Below, piece by piece: positions 18,185-27,764 of a stretch of 64,000 nt of DNA; position 1 is the stretch's first letter; each line of letters starts with the position of its first letter. The translations under genes were made by a program, and so were the position numbers. Source of the stretch: DAOUJI01 sp965224415 (lineage in GTDB: Bacteria; Chloroflexota; Dehalococcoidia; Lucifugimonadales; JAGWBF01); assembly GCA_965224415.1 (NCBI GenBank), contig CBDCZB010000005.1, positions 310,001 through 374,000 of the forward strand, written 5' to 3'. A model generated the notes under the pieces. It was not told the DNA's origin, made no database searches, and saw only the letters and a list, made by a program, of their open reading frames with translations.

Positions 18185-19249
18185 TCACAGGCGAGGTGCC
18201 CCGCTTGGTGTTTGTTCCGAATCCGACTCGGAGATGAGTCCACAAGCCTTGGCCACAAGCTCGTATGACCTGGCCCTCTCCTCGAATCCGTAACACACGG
18301 TCACCACCCCCAGGTCTGTAGTGCCGTACTCTTGAGCTACCGCCTCCAACCCGGTCTTTACGTAGTCCGGGTCGCCGTCCACGCATCGCTTCCGTTGTTC
18401 GGCGGTGTGGGCCATCTCCAGCGGGCTGAAGTTGTAGCGCAGGGCGTCCTCCACAGAGGGGATGCCGGAGGCCATGCCTTTGAGCGAGAGTATCCTGGCC
18501 ACGTTGCGGCTGGAGGCCAGCCTCTCGGCTTCTTCTCTGGTCTCGGCGCACAAGACGTGGACCGACACGTTCACTTTTGGTTCCTGGAGGAACCGGGAAG
18601 GTTGGAACCTCTCTTTATAGGCACTCACGATCCGCGGGCCGTCCTCAGTCCCGATCCCAAAGAAGTGAGCGTAGGCGAAGGGCAGCCCCAAGTCGGCAGC
18701 CATAAAGGCGCTCTCGTAGCGGGACCCCAGAAGCCAGACGTCGGGAGAAGTGCATTCGCCGGGCCCCGCATGGACGTCGGCGAACACGTGGCCCTCCTCC
18801 ATGTCGTCTGAAAGATAGCCCAGCACGTCCAACACCTGTCGGGGGAAATGGGCGATATCCCTGGGACGTCCCGGATAGGCTAAGGCTGCCGCAGTCAGTT
18901 GGTCGCTGCCGGGCGCCCTCCCGATGCCGAGGTCGATGCGTCCTGGGAACAGGGATTCGAGCAATCGGAAGTTCTCGGCGACTTTCAAGGCGGAATAGTG
19001 GGAGAGCATGACTCCTCCGCTTCCCACCCTGATCCTGCTGGTGCGGGCCGCTATCTGCCCGATGAGCATCTCAGGGCTGGCGCCGGCAAAATTGCGGATG
19101 TTGTGGTGCTCAGCCACCCAGTAGCGTTCGTAGCCCCACTGCTCGACCAGAGCCGCAAGCTCAATGCTCTCCCGGAGGGCGTCGCCTCCCGTCCCTCCGG
19201 CTCTGACCGGGGACTGGTCGACTACGGATAGGGTCAACTTGCTTCCCAT
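18185..19249 (-). CDS. LLM-class flavin-dependent oxidoreductase (luciferase-like, group 1)
   Basis: 354 residues. The fold is the bacterial luciferase TIM barrel that uses reduced FMN or F420. The group-1 pattern is clear: LSVVDQSPVRAGGTGGDAL, then YERYWVAEHHNIRNFAGASP, RIRVGSGGVMLSHYSALKVA, and LFPGRIDLGIGRAPGSD. It lies 28 nt upstream of the exonuclease. Its ATG shares the TGATG junction with the preceding phosphatase gene, so those two are translationally coupled. The substrate is unknown. One of three members of the family in this window. Confidence 0.92.
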   Translation of the reverse strand: MGSKLTLSVVDQSPVRAGGTGGDALRESIELAALVEQWGYERYWVAEHHNIRNFAGASPEMLIGQIAARTSRIRVGSGGVMLSHYSALKVAENFRLLESLFPGRIDLGIGRAPGSDQLTAAALAYPGRPRDIAHFPRQVLDVLGYLSDDMEEGHVFADVHAGPGECTSPDVWLLGSRYESAFMAADLGLPFAYAHFFGIGTEDGPRIVSAYKERFQPSRFLQEPKVNVSVHVLCAETREEAERLASSRNVARILSLKGMASGIPSVEDALRYNFSPLEMAHTAEQRKRCVDGDPDYVKTGLEAVAQEYGTTDLGVVTVCYGFEERARSYELVAKACGLISESDSEQTPSGAPRL

Positions 19250-19776
19250 CAGCTCTCGCTTGCCGGCGCCGTGGCCAGCGAGCGGACCATTTCCCTTTGC
19301 TCCGGAGTCTCTACAGCCTCAGAGCAATAGGCCTCTTTCACTCGCCTGATGGCCTCGTCTCCCCCCAGCCGTTCTATTTTCACCAACAGGGCCGCTAGAA
19401 ACGTGCCTGTACGCCCATGACCGCCGATGCAACCGACCTCGACGATCTCGCCTCGTTCCAAGGCTTCATGCGCCTCGTCAACGAGGCCCTTTAGCAGGCC
19501 CTGCTCCAGCGTTCCCATGTCGTCCCACCAGACGTAGCGAACTGCGCGGCCCTGGCTGTCCTGGGTTTTCTGGACTCGATGATCGCCCCTGGAAAAGGGC
19601 ACGGCCTTGACGTCCCGGAGGCGGCTCCATGCGTCTGGCGCCAAGTGGAACGCCAAGTCCTTGGGAACGTAGGCGCCCAGCGCAACAAACCTGACGTCGC
19701 GACTGGACGATGCGTAGACCGTGTACTCCCCTATCCTGAACGCCGTCTGGATGTGAGGCTTGTGCTCGTCGGTCAA
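19249..19776 (-). CDS. Protein-tyrosine-phosphatase-like protein
   Basis: 175 residues. The P-loop CIGGHGRTGTF (C-x5-R-T) near residue 135 is the phosphatase active site, and a possible general acid lies in the WWDDMGT segment about 30 residues before it. The protein is small and single-domain, with no signal peptide. It is coupled to the following LLM monooxygenase (TGATG). Relatives include bacterial dual-specificity-like phosphatases. The substrate could be a protein, a nucleotide or a phosphosugar and is not shown by the sequence. Confidence 0.78.
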   Translation of the reverse strand: MTDEHKPHIQTAFRIGEYTVYASSSRDVRFVALGAYVPKDLAFHLAPDAWSRLRDVKAVPFSRGDHRVQKTQDSQGRAVRYVWWDDMGTLEQGLLKGLVDEAHEALERGEIVEVGCIGGHGRTGTFLAALLVKIERLGGDEAIRRVKEAYCSEAVETPEQREMVRSLATAPASES

Positions 19777-20032
19777 TTTCGCTCCTTACGAAAGACGCCG
19801 GAAGCCCTCGCCCCGCCCCATTGGTTGTGGAAGGCGGGTCTCCCGTTTACACTGTCCGCTGGTATGTACCGAATCCTGCATGGGACGTATCGGCAGCGAC
19901 CATGAAGCCTACAGGCTTGGGAACGCTCATTCGGGGTGATTGTATTTTGGGCTCTATTGTGCGTCAAGCCGGAGCGTAGGCTTTGATTGCAGGCATACGC
20001 AGAGGCGGGCATTGGCCGGACTGAGAGAGCGG

Positions 20033-21301
20033 ATGGGCTCCGTGTACTACGGGTGGTGGGTGCTTACGGCAACCACCGTCCTGGGCATTGTATCCGGCGG
20101 AATTTTTGCCCACGCCACCGCCATATATTTTCGCCCCATCAGACAGGATCTGGGCCTGACCCGCTTCCAGACGGCTATGATATTCACCCTTTCCAGGGCT
20201 GAGGGAAGCATAGCAGGCCCTGTAGTAGGACGGATGGTGGACAAGTTCGGCGCCCGGGTCATGATTATCGGCGGTGGAATCGTGGCTTCCCTGGGCTTCA
20301 TGATGCTCAAATGGGTCGACACATATTGGGTGTTTCTTGTCATCTACCTGGTGGTGGTCTCCACCGGTAAGAGCGCGGGGTTGGGTCAAACCCTGATAAG
20401 CGCAGCCAACCGCTGGTTTGTGCGCCGCCGCTCGCTGGCCATCACTATTACGGTCATTGGGTTCTCCGCCGGGGGAGCGGTGATTCTCCCGCTAATCACC
20501 CAAGGCGTCTCAAGCATCGGCTGGCGGGACGTGATGTTCTATGCCGGGATGGCCATGATGGTCCTGGTAGTCCCTCTGGGGCTGGTGGTCCGCTCGTCTC
20601 CAGAGAGCATGGGGCTGGAGCCGGAAGGCGTCGAGCAAATGCGCAGAGAACAGTCCCGAGGCGGAAAGGAAGCCGACCGTCGGGAAGTGGACCCCGACTT
20701 CACAGTACGGGAGGCCTTTTCCACCCGCGCTTTCTGGATGCTGTTCCTGGGTTCGGTCTTTAGAATCACGGTTTGGGGCGCCATCTCCGTCCATGCGGTG
20801 GAAATGATGGTGGCCGAGGGCATTTCCCCGGAGGCCAGCGGCTTCCTGGTCGCGTTGATGTTCTTCATATCCATCCCCACCCGGTTGATATTCGGGACTG
20901 TTGGGATATGGATGCCAGTACAACCCGTGCTGGGCGGCGCCATGGCCGCGGCGGCATTGGCGATGGTCTCTCTGCTGGTGTTCGACGGTTGGCTTGCCGT
21001 GCTGCTGTTTGTGACGTTCATGGCCCTGGAGCAGGGCGGGACCGTAGTAAACTGGGTGGCCTTGGGGAATTTCTTCGGCAGGAACAGTTTCGCAACATTG
21101 TTTGGGACCATGAGCGCCGTTTTTAATCTGGGCATGATAGCGTCAACCCAGTTCGCCGCGTGGGCGGCGGACCGCAACGACGGCAGCTACGATTGGGCGT
21201 TGATAGCCTTCCTGCCCCTCTACGGTGCAGCCGCCTTGATGTATTTCTCCATGCGCAAGCCGCGGGTACCCGACCGGCTGCCGCCAAATCCGGCGCCTTG
21301 A
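20033..21301 (+). CDS. MFS transporter (monocarboxylate / oxalate-formate-like)
   Basis: About 422 residues with 12 likely membrane segments in two halves and a charged central loop near residues 195-225 (GLEPEGVEQMRREQSRGGKE). The opening YYGWWVLTATTVLGIVSGGI and the loop GRMVDKFGARVMIIGG (the MFS loop 2-3 motif) are typical of the monocarboxylate/OxlT branch. The ATG at 20033 is chosen because the hydrophobic start follows at once. The 31 codons upstream are polar and unlike the family. The substrate is unknown. It stands alone before tRNA-Ser. Confidence 0.85.
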   Translation: MGSVYYGWWVLTATTVLGIVSGGIFAHATAIYFRPIRQDLGLTRFQTAMIFTLSRAEGSIAGPVVGRMVDKFGARVMIIGGGIVASLGFMMLKWVDTYWVFLVIYLVVVSTGKSAGLGQTLISAANRWFVRRRSLAITITVIGFSAGGAVILPLITQGVSSIGWRDVMFYAGMAMMVLVVPLGLVVRSSPESMGLEPEGVEQMRREQSRGGKEADRREVDPDFTVREAFSTRAFWMLFLGSVFRITVWGAISVHAVEMMVAEGISPEASGFLVALMFFISIPTRLIFGTVGIWMPVQPVLGGAMAAAALAMVSLLVFDGWLAVLLFVTFMALEQGGTVVNWVALGNFFGRNSFATLFGTMSAVFNLGMIASTQFAAWAADRNDGSYDWALIAFLPLYGAAALMYFSMRKPRVPDRLPPNPAP

Positions 21302-21406
21302 AGCGGAACACGGTGCACATCCTCGTTGTTGAGTTCCAAGGTGCGGTGATATAATCCCGATTCGTACTCGACCGGGACGGGCATGGCAACACGCCCAATG
21401 CTATTT

Positions 21407-21498
21407 GGAGAGGTGCTGGAGTGGCCGAACAGGCGCGACTGGAAATCGCGTAGGGGCGGAAACGTCTCTCGTGGGTTCGAATCCCACCCTCTCCGCCA
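21407..21498 (+). tRNA. tRNA-Ser (GGA anticodon)
   Basis: Class II tRNA. The acceptor is GGAGAGG/CCTCTCC, identical to the CGA isoacceptor at 15477. The anticodon stem is CGCGA/TCGCG with loop CTGGAAA, there is a long variable arm, and the T arm is GTGGG-TTCGAAT-CCCAC. The discriminator is G, followed by an encoded CCA. Confidence 0.95.
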
Positions 21499-21601
21499 TC
21501 CCATAGATAGATAGAATAGCCCAAGGACGAGTCGAAACACGGAGAACCGTGACATATCCGTTTGACATTATCCATTCCTAGGGCCATATACTAGAATCCA
21601 A

Positions 21602-22732
21602 ATGACTGACACGGCATTTAACGACGCGGACCTGAAATACTGGGCAGCTTTCTGCCGGGTACCTGGATTGGGGTCAGTGCGCATTGGACGTCTTGAGTCC
21701 CACTTCGGGACAATGGAGAACGCCTGGAATGCGTCGAGGGGCGAGCTTAAGGCCGCCGGGATGGACTCCAAGACCGTCGAGTCCGTCGCCGCCGGAAGGG
21801 TCGAAATCGACCCCGACGCCGAGATGGCCCGGATGGTCGAAGCGGGAGTCTACGCCGTTACCTGGAACGACTCCCGATACCCTCCACGGCTCAAGGAGAC
21901 CAGCGACCCTCCGCCGGTGTTGTTCCTGCGTGGCGAGATTTTTCCCGTAGACGAGAAGGCAGTGGCCGTGGTGGGCACCCGCAGGGCGACGACCTACGGC
22001 AAGGACGTAACCCAGAGCCTGACCACCGAGCTGGCCAGACAGGGCGTCACTATTGTCAGCGGCCTGGCGCGGGGAATCGACGCCGTGGCCCACAGGGCCG
22101 CCCTGGACGCTGGCGGCAGGACTATTGCCGTGTTCGGCTGCGGCCTGGACACCGTATACCCGCCGGAACACAGGAAGCTGGCGGAGGACATATCCCAGTC
22201 GGGGGCGTTGGTGAGTGAGCACCCGCTGGGAGAAGGCCCCAAGGCAGGCCATTTCCCCCAACGCAACCGAATCATCAGCGGCATGAGCCTGGGCATACTG
22301 GTCGTGGAGGCGCCCATTCAAAGCGGCGCCCTGTGGACCGTTCGCCACGCTCTGGAGCAGAACAGGGATGTTTTCTGCGTCCCCGGAAGCATCTTCTCTC
22401 CGTCCAGCAAGGCCACCAACGCCCTGATACAAGAGGGCGCCAAGCTGGTAAGCGGCTGCGAGGACATCCTGGAAGAGCTGAACCTGAGCGTCGTGTCCCA
22501 TCAGATGGAGATGAGGCAGGTGCTTCAGCCGGAGGACGGGGCCGAGGCCGTCCTGCTGGGCCATGTGGGATACGAACCGGTTCACATTGACGAAATAAGG
22601 AGGACCGCTCAGCTTCCTATAGCCGAGGTCAGCAGTTCCTTGGCCATGATGGAGTTAAAAGGGCTGGTCAAGCAGGTGGGTTTAATGCACTACGTACGCG
22701 TCAGGGAGGCGGTTGTACAACATGCCTTCTAA
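21602..22732 (+). CDS. dprA: DNA-processing protein DprA (Smf)
   Basis: 376 residues. DprA binds single-stranded DNA and loads RecA during natural transformation. The extended Rossmann fold shows VAVVGTRRATTYGKDV, SGLARGIDAVAHRAAL, GCGLDTVYPPEHRKLAEDI and FPQRNRIISGMSLGILVVEA. An N-terminal SAM/HhH-like region (1-65) and a C-terminal winged-helix region (about 310-370, HIDEIRRTAQLPIAEVSSSL) complete the usual layout. It overlaps topA by 11 nt, a common dprA-topA pairing. Confidence 0.95.
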   Translation: MTDTAFNDADLKYWAAFCRVPGLGSVRIGRLESHFGTMENAWNASRGELKAAGMDSKTVESVAAGRVEIDPDAEMARMVEAGVYAVTWNDSRYPPRLKETSDPPPVLFLRGEIFPVDEKAVAVVGTRRATTYGKDVTQSLTTELARQGVTIVSGLARGIDAVAHRAALDAGGRTIAVFGCGLDTVYPPEHRKLAEDISQSGALVSEHPLGEGPKAGHFPQRNRIISGMSLGILVVEAPIQSGALWTVRHALEQNRDVFCVPGSIFSPSSKATNALIQEGAKLVSGCEDILEELNLSVVSHQMEMRQVLQPEDGAEAVLLGHVGYEPVHIDEIRRTAQLPIAEVSSSLAMMELKGLVKQVGLMHYVRVREAVVQHAF

Positions 22733-25091
22733 AACCAAGTCTACCAAGGCCCGGAAGGCCAATGGCGGCGGCAAGGCGTCCAATCTCGTGGTGGTTGAGT
22801 CTCCGGCCAAAGCCCGGACCATCGAGAGGATTCTGGGCACGAGCTACGTCGTCAAAGCGTCCCAGGGCCACGTTCGAGACCTTCCGAAAGGCAAGCTGGG
22901 AGTGGATGTCAGCCAGGAGTTCGCCCCTTCATATTCGGTGATGCGGGACAAGCAGGCCACTGTAAAAGAACTAAAGGCGCTGGGCGCCAAGGCCTCCCGC
23001 ATATACCTGGCCACCGACCCGGACAGGGAAGGCGAGGCCATATCATGGCACCTGGTGGAAGCCGCCGAGTGGCCCACCGACAGCGACCGGCTCCAGAGGG
23101 TGGTCTTTCACGAGATAACCCAGGAAGCCGTGAAAGAGGCTTTCGATCACCCCCGCGCCATCGACATGGAGCTGGTCAACGCACAGCAGGCCCGGAGGAT
23201 ATTGGACAGACTGGTGGGCTACCAGATAAGCCCCCTGCTCTGGAAGAAGGTCCAGCGCGGCCTGTCGGCAGGGCGGGTGCAGTCCGTGGCCCTGCGTTTG
23301 GTCGTGGACAGGGAGCGGGAAATCGAGGCCTTCGTCGCCAAAGAGTATTGGACGATCGACGCCCATCTCCAGAAGAGCGAACGGTCAGAGGCGGAGCGAA
23401 TTGAGTCGTTCCGCGCCGCCATACACTCCGTTAAGAGCCGCAAGGGAAAGTTGGACATTCCCAACGAGGCCGCATCCAAAACAATAGAAGAAGATTTGGC
23501 CGGGGCCGCGTACTCGGTGGCGCAGGTGAAGAAGCGGGACGTCAAACAGTCTCCCGCGCCTCCGTTCATCACGTCCACCCTCCAACAGGAAGCATGGCGC
23601 AAGCTGCGCTTCTCCGCCAAGAGAACCATGTCGGCCGCACAGCAGCTATACGAGGGGCTTTCCATAGGCGCAGAGGGGTCCGTGGGCCTCATCACATACA
23701 TGCGGACCGACTCCACCAACGTGTCGGCTGGGGCGGTCCAGGAAGCACGGCAATACATCCGGGAGAAGTACGGCAAAGAGTACGTCCCCACTCAGCCGCG
23801 CGCTTTCAGGCGCAAGGCGAAGGGCGCCCAGGAAGCCCACGAGGCCATCAGGCCGACTTCCATAGCCCGCGACCCGCAAAGCATAAAGGGTTACCTCAGC
23901 TCCGACCAACGCAGACTGTATGACCTGATATGGAAACGGATGCTTGCAAGCCAGATGGCCGACGCCCGTTCCGACTCCACCTCCGTGGACATCGAAGGCC
24001 AATGCAAGAAAGCGGACAAGACCTACGTATTCAGGGCCACCGGGTCTGTCCTCATCTTCCCAGGTTTCAGGACGTTGTACCTGGAAAGTTTCGACGACAC
24101 CGACGAGGAAGACGGCAAGGGGCCTCTGCCTTTGCTGGAGAAGGGTCAGCTTCTAAATTGTCTGGGAATCGAGCCTAAGCAGCACTTCACCCAGCCTCCC
24201 CCCAGGTTTACAGAGGCCAGCCTCATCAAGTCCATGGAGGAGCGCGGCATAGGCAGGCCCAGCACCTACGCGCCCATCATTTCCACCATAACGGACAGAC
24301 ATTATGTCCTGAAGGACTCCGGTCGCCTGAAGCCCACGCAGTTGGGTTGCACGGTGTCGGACCTGCTCACCCAGTTCTTCCCCGACATCATGGATGCCGG
24401 GTTTACCGCTCGAATGGAAGAGGAGCTTGACGAGGTGGCCAGGGGCGAACGCAGTTGGACACCCATGCTTCAGGACTTCTATGGCCCCTTCGAGAAATCC
24501 CTGAAGGCCGCCGAGCAGGCTATGCCCCGGGTGCGGGTGGAAGAAGCCACCGACGAGGTCTGCGACCTCTGCGGCGCTCCATTGGTAATCAAGATGGGAA
24601 GGTTCGGCAAGTTCATGGCCTGCACCGGCTTCCCCAAGTGCCGGAACACCAGGCCCATCCCCACCGAGTCCGCCTCCGAACCTGACCAAGCTTCCAGTCA
24701 GAGAGCGGCGTCTGCGGAGACCGAACCTACGGATGAGACCTGCGAGAAGTGCAGCAGACCCATGGTGATACGAACAGGGCGGTTCGGCAAGTTCATGTCC
24801 TGCTCCGACTATCCAAAGTGCCGCACCAGTCGGCCCCTCAAGATAGGTGTGCCCTGTCCCAAATGCGGCAGCGACCTCGTGCAGCGCCGTTCGAGAGGCC
24901 GCGGCCGGACTTTCTACGGCTGCTCAGCGTATCCGGCTTGCGACTTCGTCGTCAACCAGCAACCCCTCACGGAACCGTGCCCCGAATGTCAAGGGCTGAT
25001 GGTGGCTTCAGGGAAAAACGGCGTAAAGTGCACCGTCTGCGCCTGGAAGGGCGACGCTCCAAAAGGTACTCTGGTAGGCGCGGGGACCTAG
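22722..25091 (+). CDS. topA: DNA topoisomerase I
   Basis: About 789 residues, type IA. The Toprim domain begins VVVESPAKARTIERILGTSY and carries the acidic triad near DPDREGEA. The catalytic Tyr is in LITYMRTDSTNVS. The C-terminal part (from about residue 610) has four Cys4 zinc motifs, for example CDLCG with CTGFPKC and CEKCS with CSDYPKC, the last one being CPEC/CTVC. The ATG at 22722 lies inside the end of dprA, with GGGAGG upstream. A TTG three codons earlier is also possible. Confidence 0.97.
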   Translation: MPSKTKSTKARKANGGGKASNLVVVESPAKARTIERILGTSYVVKASQGHVRDLPKGKLGVDVSQEFAPSYSVMRDKQATVKELKALGAKASRIYLATDPDREGEAISWHLVEAAEWPTDSDRLQRVVFHEITQEAVKEAFDHPRAIDMELVNAQQARRILDRLVGYQISPLLWKKVQRGLSAGRVQSVALRLVVDREREIEAFVAKEYWTIDAHLQKSERSEAERIESFRAAIHSVKSRKGKLDIPNEAASKTIEEDLAGAAYSVAQVKKRDVKQSPAPPFITSTLQQEAWRKLRFSAKRTMSAAQQLYEGLSIGAEGSVGLITYMRTDSTNVSAGAVQEARQYIREKYGKEYVPTQPRAFRRKAKGAQEAHEAIRPTSIARDPQSIKGYLSSDQRRLYDLIWKRMLASQMADARSDSTSVDIEGQCKKADKTYVFRATGSVLIFPGFRTLYLESFDDTDEEDGKGPLPLLEKGQLLNCLGIEPKQHFTQPPPRFTEASLIKSMEERGIGRPSTYAPIISTITDRHYVLKDSGRLKPTQLGCTVSDLLTQFFPDIMDAGFTARMEEELDEVARGERSWTPMLQDFYGPFEKSLKAAEQAMPRVRVEEATDEVCDLCGAPLVIKMGRFGKFMACTGFPKCRNTRPIPTESASEPDQASSQRAASAETEPTDETCEKCSRPMVIRTGRFGKFMSCSDYPKCRTSRPLKIGVPCPKCGSDLVQRRSRGRGRTFYGCSAYPACDFVVNQQPLTEPCPECQGLMVASGKNGVKCTVCAWKGDAPKGTLVGAGT

Positions 25092-25192
25092 CCCTAGGCC
25101 CGGGAATCCAGAAAGACCCGGCATCCAAAGTTCAGGGCCCCTCCCCACCGGAGCCTATGCTTGCATCCGTTCCATCCCAAGACGACGCCGAC

Positions 25193-26200
25193 ATGAACCC
25201 CAACCCAGCCGGTCACCCCGACGTCGCTGGCTTGGTGGAGAGCTTCCAGGACTACCTGCGGGGGCAAAAGGGCCGCTCGGAAAACACCATACGCATTTAC
25301 TCCACTGACCTGCAGCCATTCGTTCAGTTCGTAGAGACCCAAGGTCTGGAACTTAAGGACTTCTCCCGCCGCTATCTCAGGAGCTACCTGGCCTGGCTGT
25401 CCACCTCTGCCAAGGGAGACTCCAAAGGCTATGCCAGAATCAGCGTAGCCCGGAAGATGGTGGTCCTCAGAGCGTTTTACCGCTACCTCACCCAGCAGGG
25501 AGTGGTCGAGAACAACCCGATACCCAAAGGGCGCAGCTTCAACATAAAGGTGGGAAAGAAGCTGCCGACATTTCTGGGAAGGAGCGAAACGGTGCGCCTA
25601 CTGGATGCGGTGGACGTTTCCTCGCCGTCAGGAATCCGGGACAGGGCCATACTGGAGATGCTGTACTCCACGGGCATGAGGTTGTCAGAAATATCAGGCC
25701 TGGACCAGCAGGACGTGGACCTGGCGCAAGGCACGATAAGGGTGACCGGCAAAGGCTCCAAAGAACGCATCGTTCTGATGGGCGGGCCCGCCGTAGAGTG
25801 GGTGTCCCACTATTTGTCCACGGCCCGGAGCCAACTCCTGGCCGGAGCGGAGCAGGGCAGGGGCGACGCGGCGGCTTTGCTGCTCAACCGCTACGGGACC
25901 CGGCTCTCAGGACGAACCATACAGAAGCTGGTTGCCAAGTATGCGGCCCAAGCGGCCACACGTCCCGGCGTGCATCCCCACACTCTCAGGCACTCCTTTG
26001 CCACTCACCTGATGGAAGGCGGGGCCGATTTGAGGATCGTCCAGGAGCTTATGGGGCACTCCAGCCCTGCCACGACCCAGGTCTACACCCACGTCACCCA
26101 GCTGGAAGCCCGGGCCGAGTATATGACCACCCACCCAATGGCCCGCCGGAAAAGAGACGACGACACGGGAGAATCAGATGGCCAAAATCGCGGTGATTAA
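25193..26200 (+). CDS. xerC: Tyrosine recombinase XerC
   Basis: About 335 residues. The N-terminal SAM-like core-binding domain (residues 10-110) is followed by the catalytic domain, with Arg in STGMRLSEI, Lys in GKGSKERIV, HTLRHSFATH, and the His plus Tyr nucleophile in LMGHSSPATTQVYTHV. The place between topA and aroQ and the housekeeping style suggest chromosome dimer resolution rather than a phage or island integrase. The ATG at 25157 would add 12 residues. The long open frame upstream is topA sequence read in another frame. It overlaps aroQ by 23 nt. Confidence 0.92.
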   Translation: MNPNPAGHPDVAGLVESFQDYLRGQKGRSENTIRIYSTDLQPFVQFVETQGLELKDFSRRYLRSYLAWLSTSAKGDSKGYARISVARKMVVLRAFYRYLTQQGVVENNPIPKGRSFNIKVGKKLPTFLGRSETVRLLDAVDVSSPSGIRDRAILEMLYSTGMRLSEISGLDQQDVDLAQGTIRVTGKGSKERIVLMGGPAVEWVSHYLSTARSQLLAGAEQGRGDAAALLLNRYGTRLSGRTIQKLVAKYAAQAATRPGVHPHTLRHSFATHLMEGGADLRIVQELMGHSSPATTQVYTHVTQLEARAEYMTTHPMARRKRDDDTGESDGQNRGD

Positions 26201-26621
26201 CGGACCCAACCTGAACGCTCTGGGCCGCAGGGACACCGCCGTTTACGGCGCTGTGACCTTGGCGGAAATCCAGGCCAAAATCACAGAACGGGCGCGAGAA
26301 CTGCTGGTGGACGTGGAGTTCTTCCAGTCCAACAGTGAGGGCGCCATAGTAGACCATATCCAGAACACGACCGCAGACAGTATAATAATCAACCCGGGAG
26401 CCCTGACCCACTATGGCTACTCCCTCAGGGACGCCCTGGCCGATGCGGGCCTGCCCATCGTCGAGGTCCACCTCAGCAACATCCATGCCAGGGAAGAGTG
26501 GAGGAGAAAGTCAGTGGTGTCGGAAGTGGCCGCAGGTCAGATTTCCGGTTTCGGCTGGAGGGGATATATAGCGGCCCTGGAGATTCTCTCGGCGATTTTG
26601 AACGAAAACGGCGGCCTGTGA
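26178..26621 (+). CDS. aroQ: Type II 3-dehydroquinate dehydratase
   Basis: 147 residues. It catalyses the third shikimate-pathway step, 3-dehydroquinate to 3-dehydroshikimate. Active-site text is INGPNLNALGRRDTAVYG (catalytic Tyr and flexible-loop Arg), FFQSNSEGAIVDHIQ, INPGALTHYGYSLRDAL and VEVHLSNIHAREEWRRKS. Full length for the dodecameric type II enzyme. Its start lies inside xerC, so it is translated by coupling. Confidence 0.96.
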   Translation: MAKIAVINGPNLNALGRRDTAVYGAVTLAEIQAKITERARELLVDVEFFQSNSEGAIVDHIQNTTADSIIINPGALTHYGYSLRDALADAGLPIVEVHLSNIHAREEWRRKSVVSEVAAGQISGFGWRGYIAALEILSAILNENGGL

Positions 26622-26646
26622 GGCCTTCAACGGGAGGTGTGCCGAC

Positions 26647-27711
26647 ATGAGACGACTGGACGCTCTGAGAGAAAAGCTGGATGAAAAAAGTCTCGACGCC
26701 ATCATCATTTCGGTCCCGGAAAACCGGCGTTATCTCTCCGGATTCACCGGTTCCGCGGGCTATCTGGTCATCTCTCGGAATGGCGCCGTGCTGGCCACCG
26801 ACTTCCGCTACACCGAGCAGGCCGGCAACCAGTCGCCGGACTTCCAAATCGTCCGTATGGGCGCAGACTGGAACTGGATGCTGGACGCCTTCAAGGAGCA
26901 AGGCTTCAAGAAGGTGGGGTTTGAAGGCCACCAGGTGCCCGTTGCCACCTACCAGCAGATGACGACTGCCCTGGAGGAGGTGTCCTCGTCAGAACGTCCA
27001 AGCCTGCTGTCCACCCAAGGCATCGTGGAGGGCATACGGTCCGTGAAAGAGGCTGAAGAAGTCTCTCTGCTCCAAAAGGCCATCGACGTTGCCGACGGGG
27101 CTATGCAGGCCATCGCCCCCCACATTCAGCCTGGGCAGACGGAACGGGAGATAGCCTGGAACCTGGAGAAAGCCATGCGCGACCTGGGCGCCGATTCCCC
27201 CAGCTTTGACACCATCGTGGCGTCGGGCCCTAACGGGGCCATGCCCCATCACAGGCCGTCAGACCGGGCGATCGAGAACGGCGACCCCATCGTGATCGAC
27301 ATGGGGGCTAAGGTGGACGGATATTGCAGCGACCTATCCCGCACGGTGTGCGTGGGCGGAGCCGACGAGACCTTCCGCAGAATATATGACATTGTGCTGG
27401 GCGCCCAGCTCACCGCCATAGCCACCGTTAAAGTCGGCATGTCCGGCGGAGATGCCGACGACCTGTCGCGCAACGTAATCGCCGAGGCGGGGTACGGCGA
27501 CAATTTTGGGCACAGTCTGGGTCACGGCGTGGGTCTGGTGATTCACGAATACCCCAGGGTCAGCCCCAAGGCCGAGAATGTCCTGGAACCAGGGATGGTG
27601 TTCACCGTCGAGCCGGGAATATACCTCTCAGGATGGGGCGGAGTCAGAATCGAAGACATAGTTGTACTGGACGAGAAGGGGGCCACGGTCCTCAGCAAGG
27701 CTCCAAAATAA
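26647..27711 (+). CDS. M24 family metallopeptidase (Xaa-Pro aminopeptidase-like)
   Basis: 354 residues. The N-terminal creatinase-like domain (1-125) begins with RRLDALREKLDEKSLDAIII. The pita-bread catalytic domain carries the two-metal site: IDMGAKVDGYCSDLSRT (two Asp), the His in GHSLGHGVGLVIHEYP, and the Glu residues in FTVEPGIYLSGWGGVRIED. It releases N-terminal residues before proline or cleaves X-Pro dipeptides. The ATG has GGGAGG upstream. Its place just before efp is a very common bacterial arrangement. Confidence 0.94.
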   Translation: MRRLDALREKLDEKSLDAIIISVPENRRYLSGFTGSAGYLVISRNGAVLATDFRYTEQAGNQSPDFQIVRMGADWNWMLDAFKEQGFKKVGFEGHQVPVATYQQMTTALEEVSSSERPSLLSTQGIVEGIRSVKEAEEVSLLQKAIDVADGAMQAIAPHIQPGQTEREIAWNLEKAMRDLGADSPSFDTIVASGPNGAMPHHRPSDRAIENGDPIVIDMGAKVDGYCSDLSRTVCVGGADETFRRIYDIVLGAQLTAIATVKVGMSGGDADDLSRNVIAEAGYGDNFGHSLGHGVGLVIHEYPRVSPKAENVLEPGMVFTVEPGIYLSGWGGVRIEDIVVLDEKGATVLSKAPK

Positions 27712-27764
27712 GGGCAGCAGCACAGATCTCTCCACGGGCGGGATGGAAGGCGCAGGAGAAGGAC

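Noticed and set aside
20539..21177. A 212-codon minus-strand open frame
   Set aside because: Antisense to the MFS transporter, low-complexity composition and no family match.
25193..26200. XerC as a sign of a mobile element
   Set aside because: It is embedded between topA and aroQ in a tight housekeeping block with overlaps. That fits chromosomal XerC, and no attachment site or cargo is seen.
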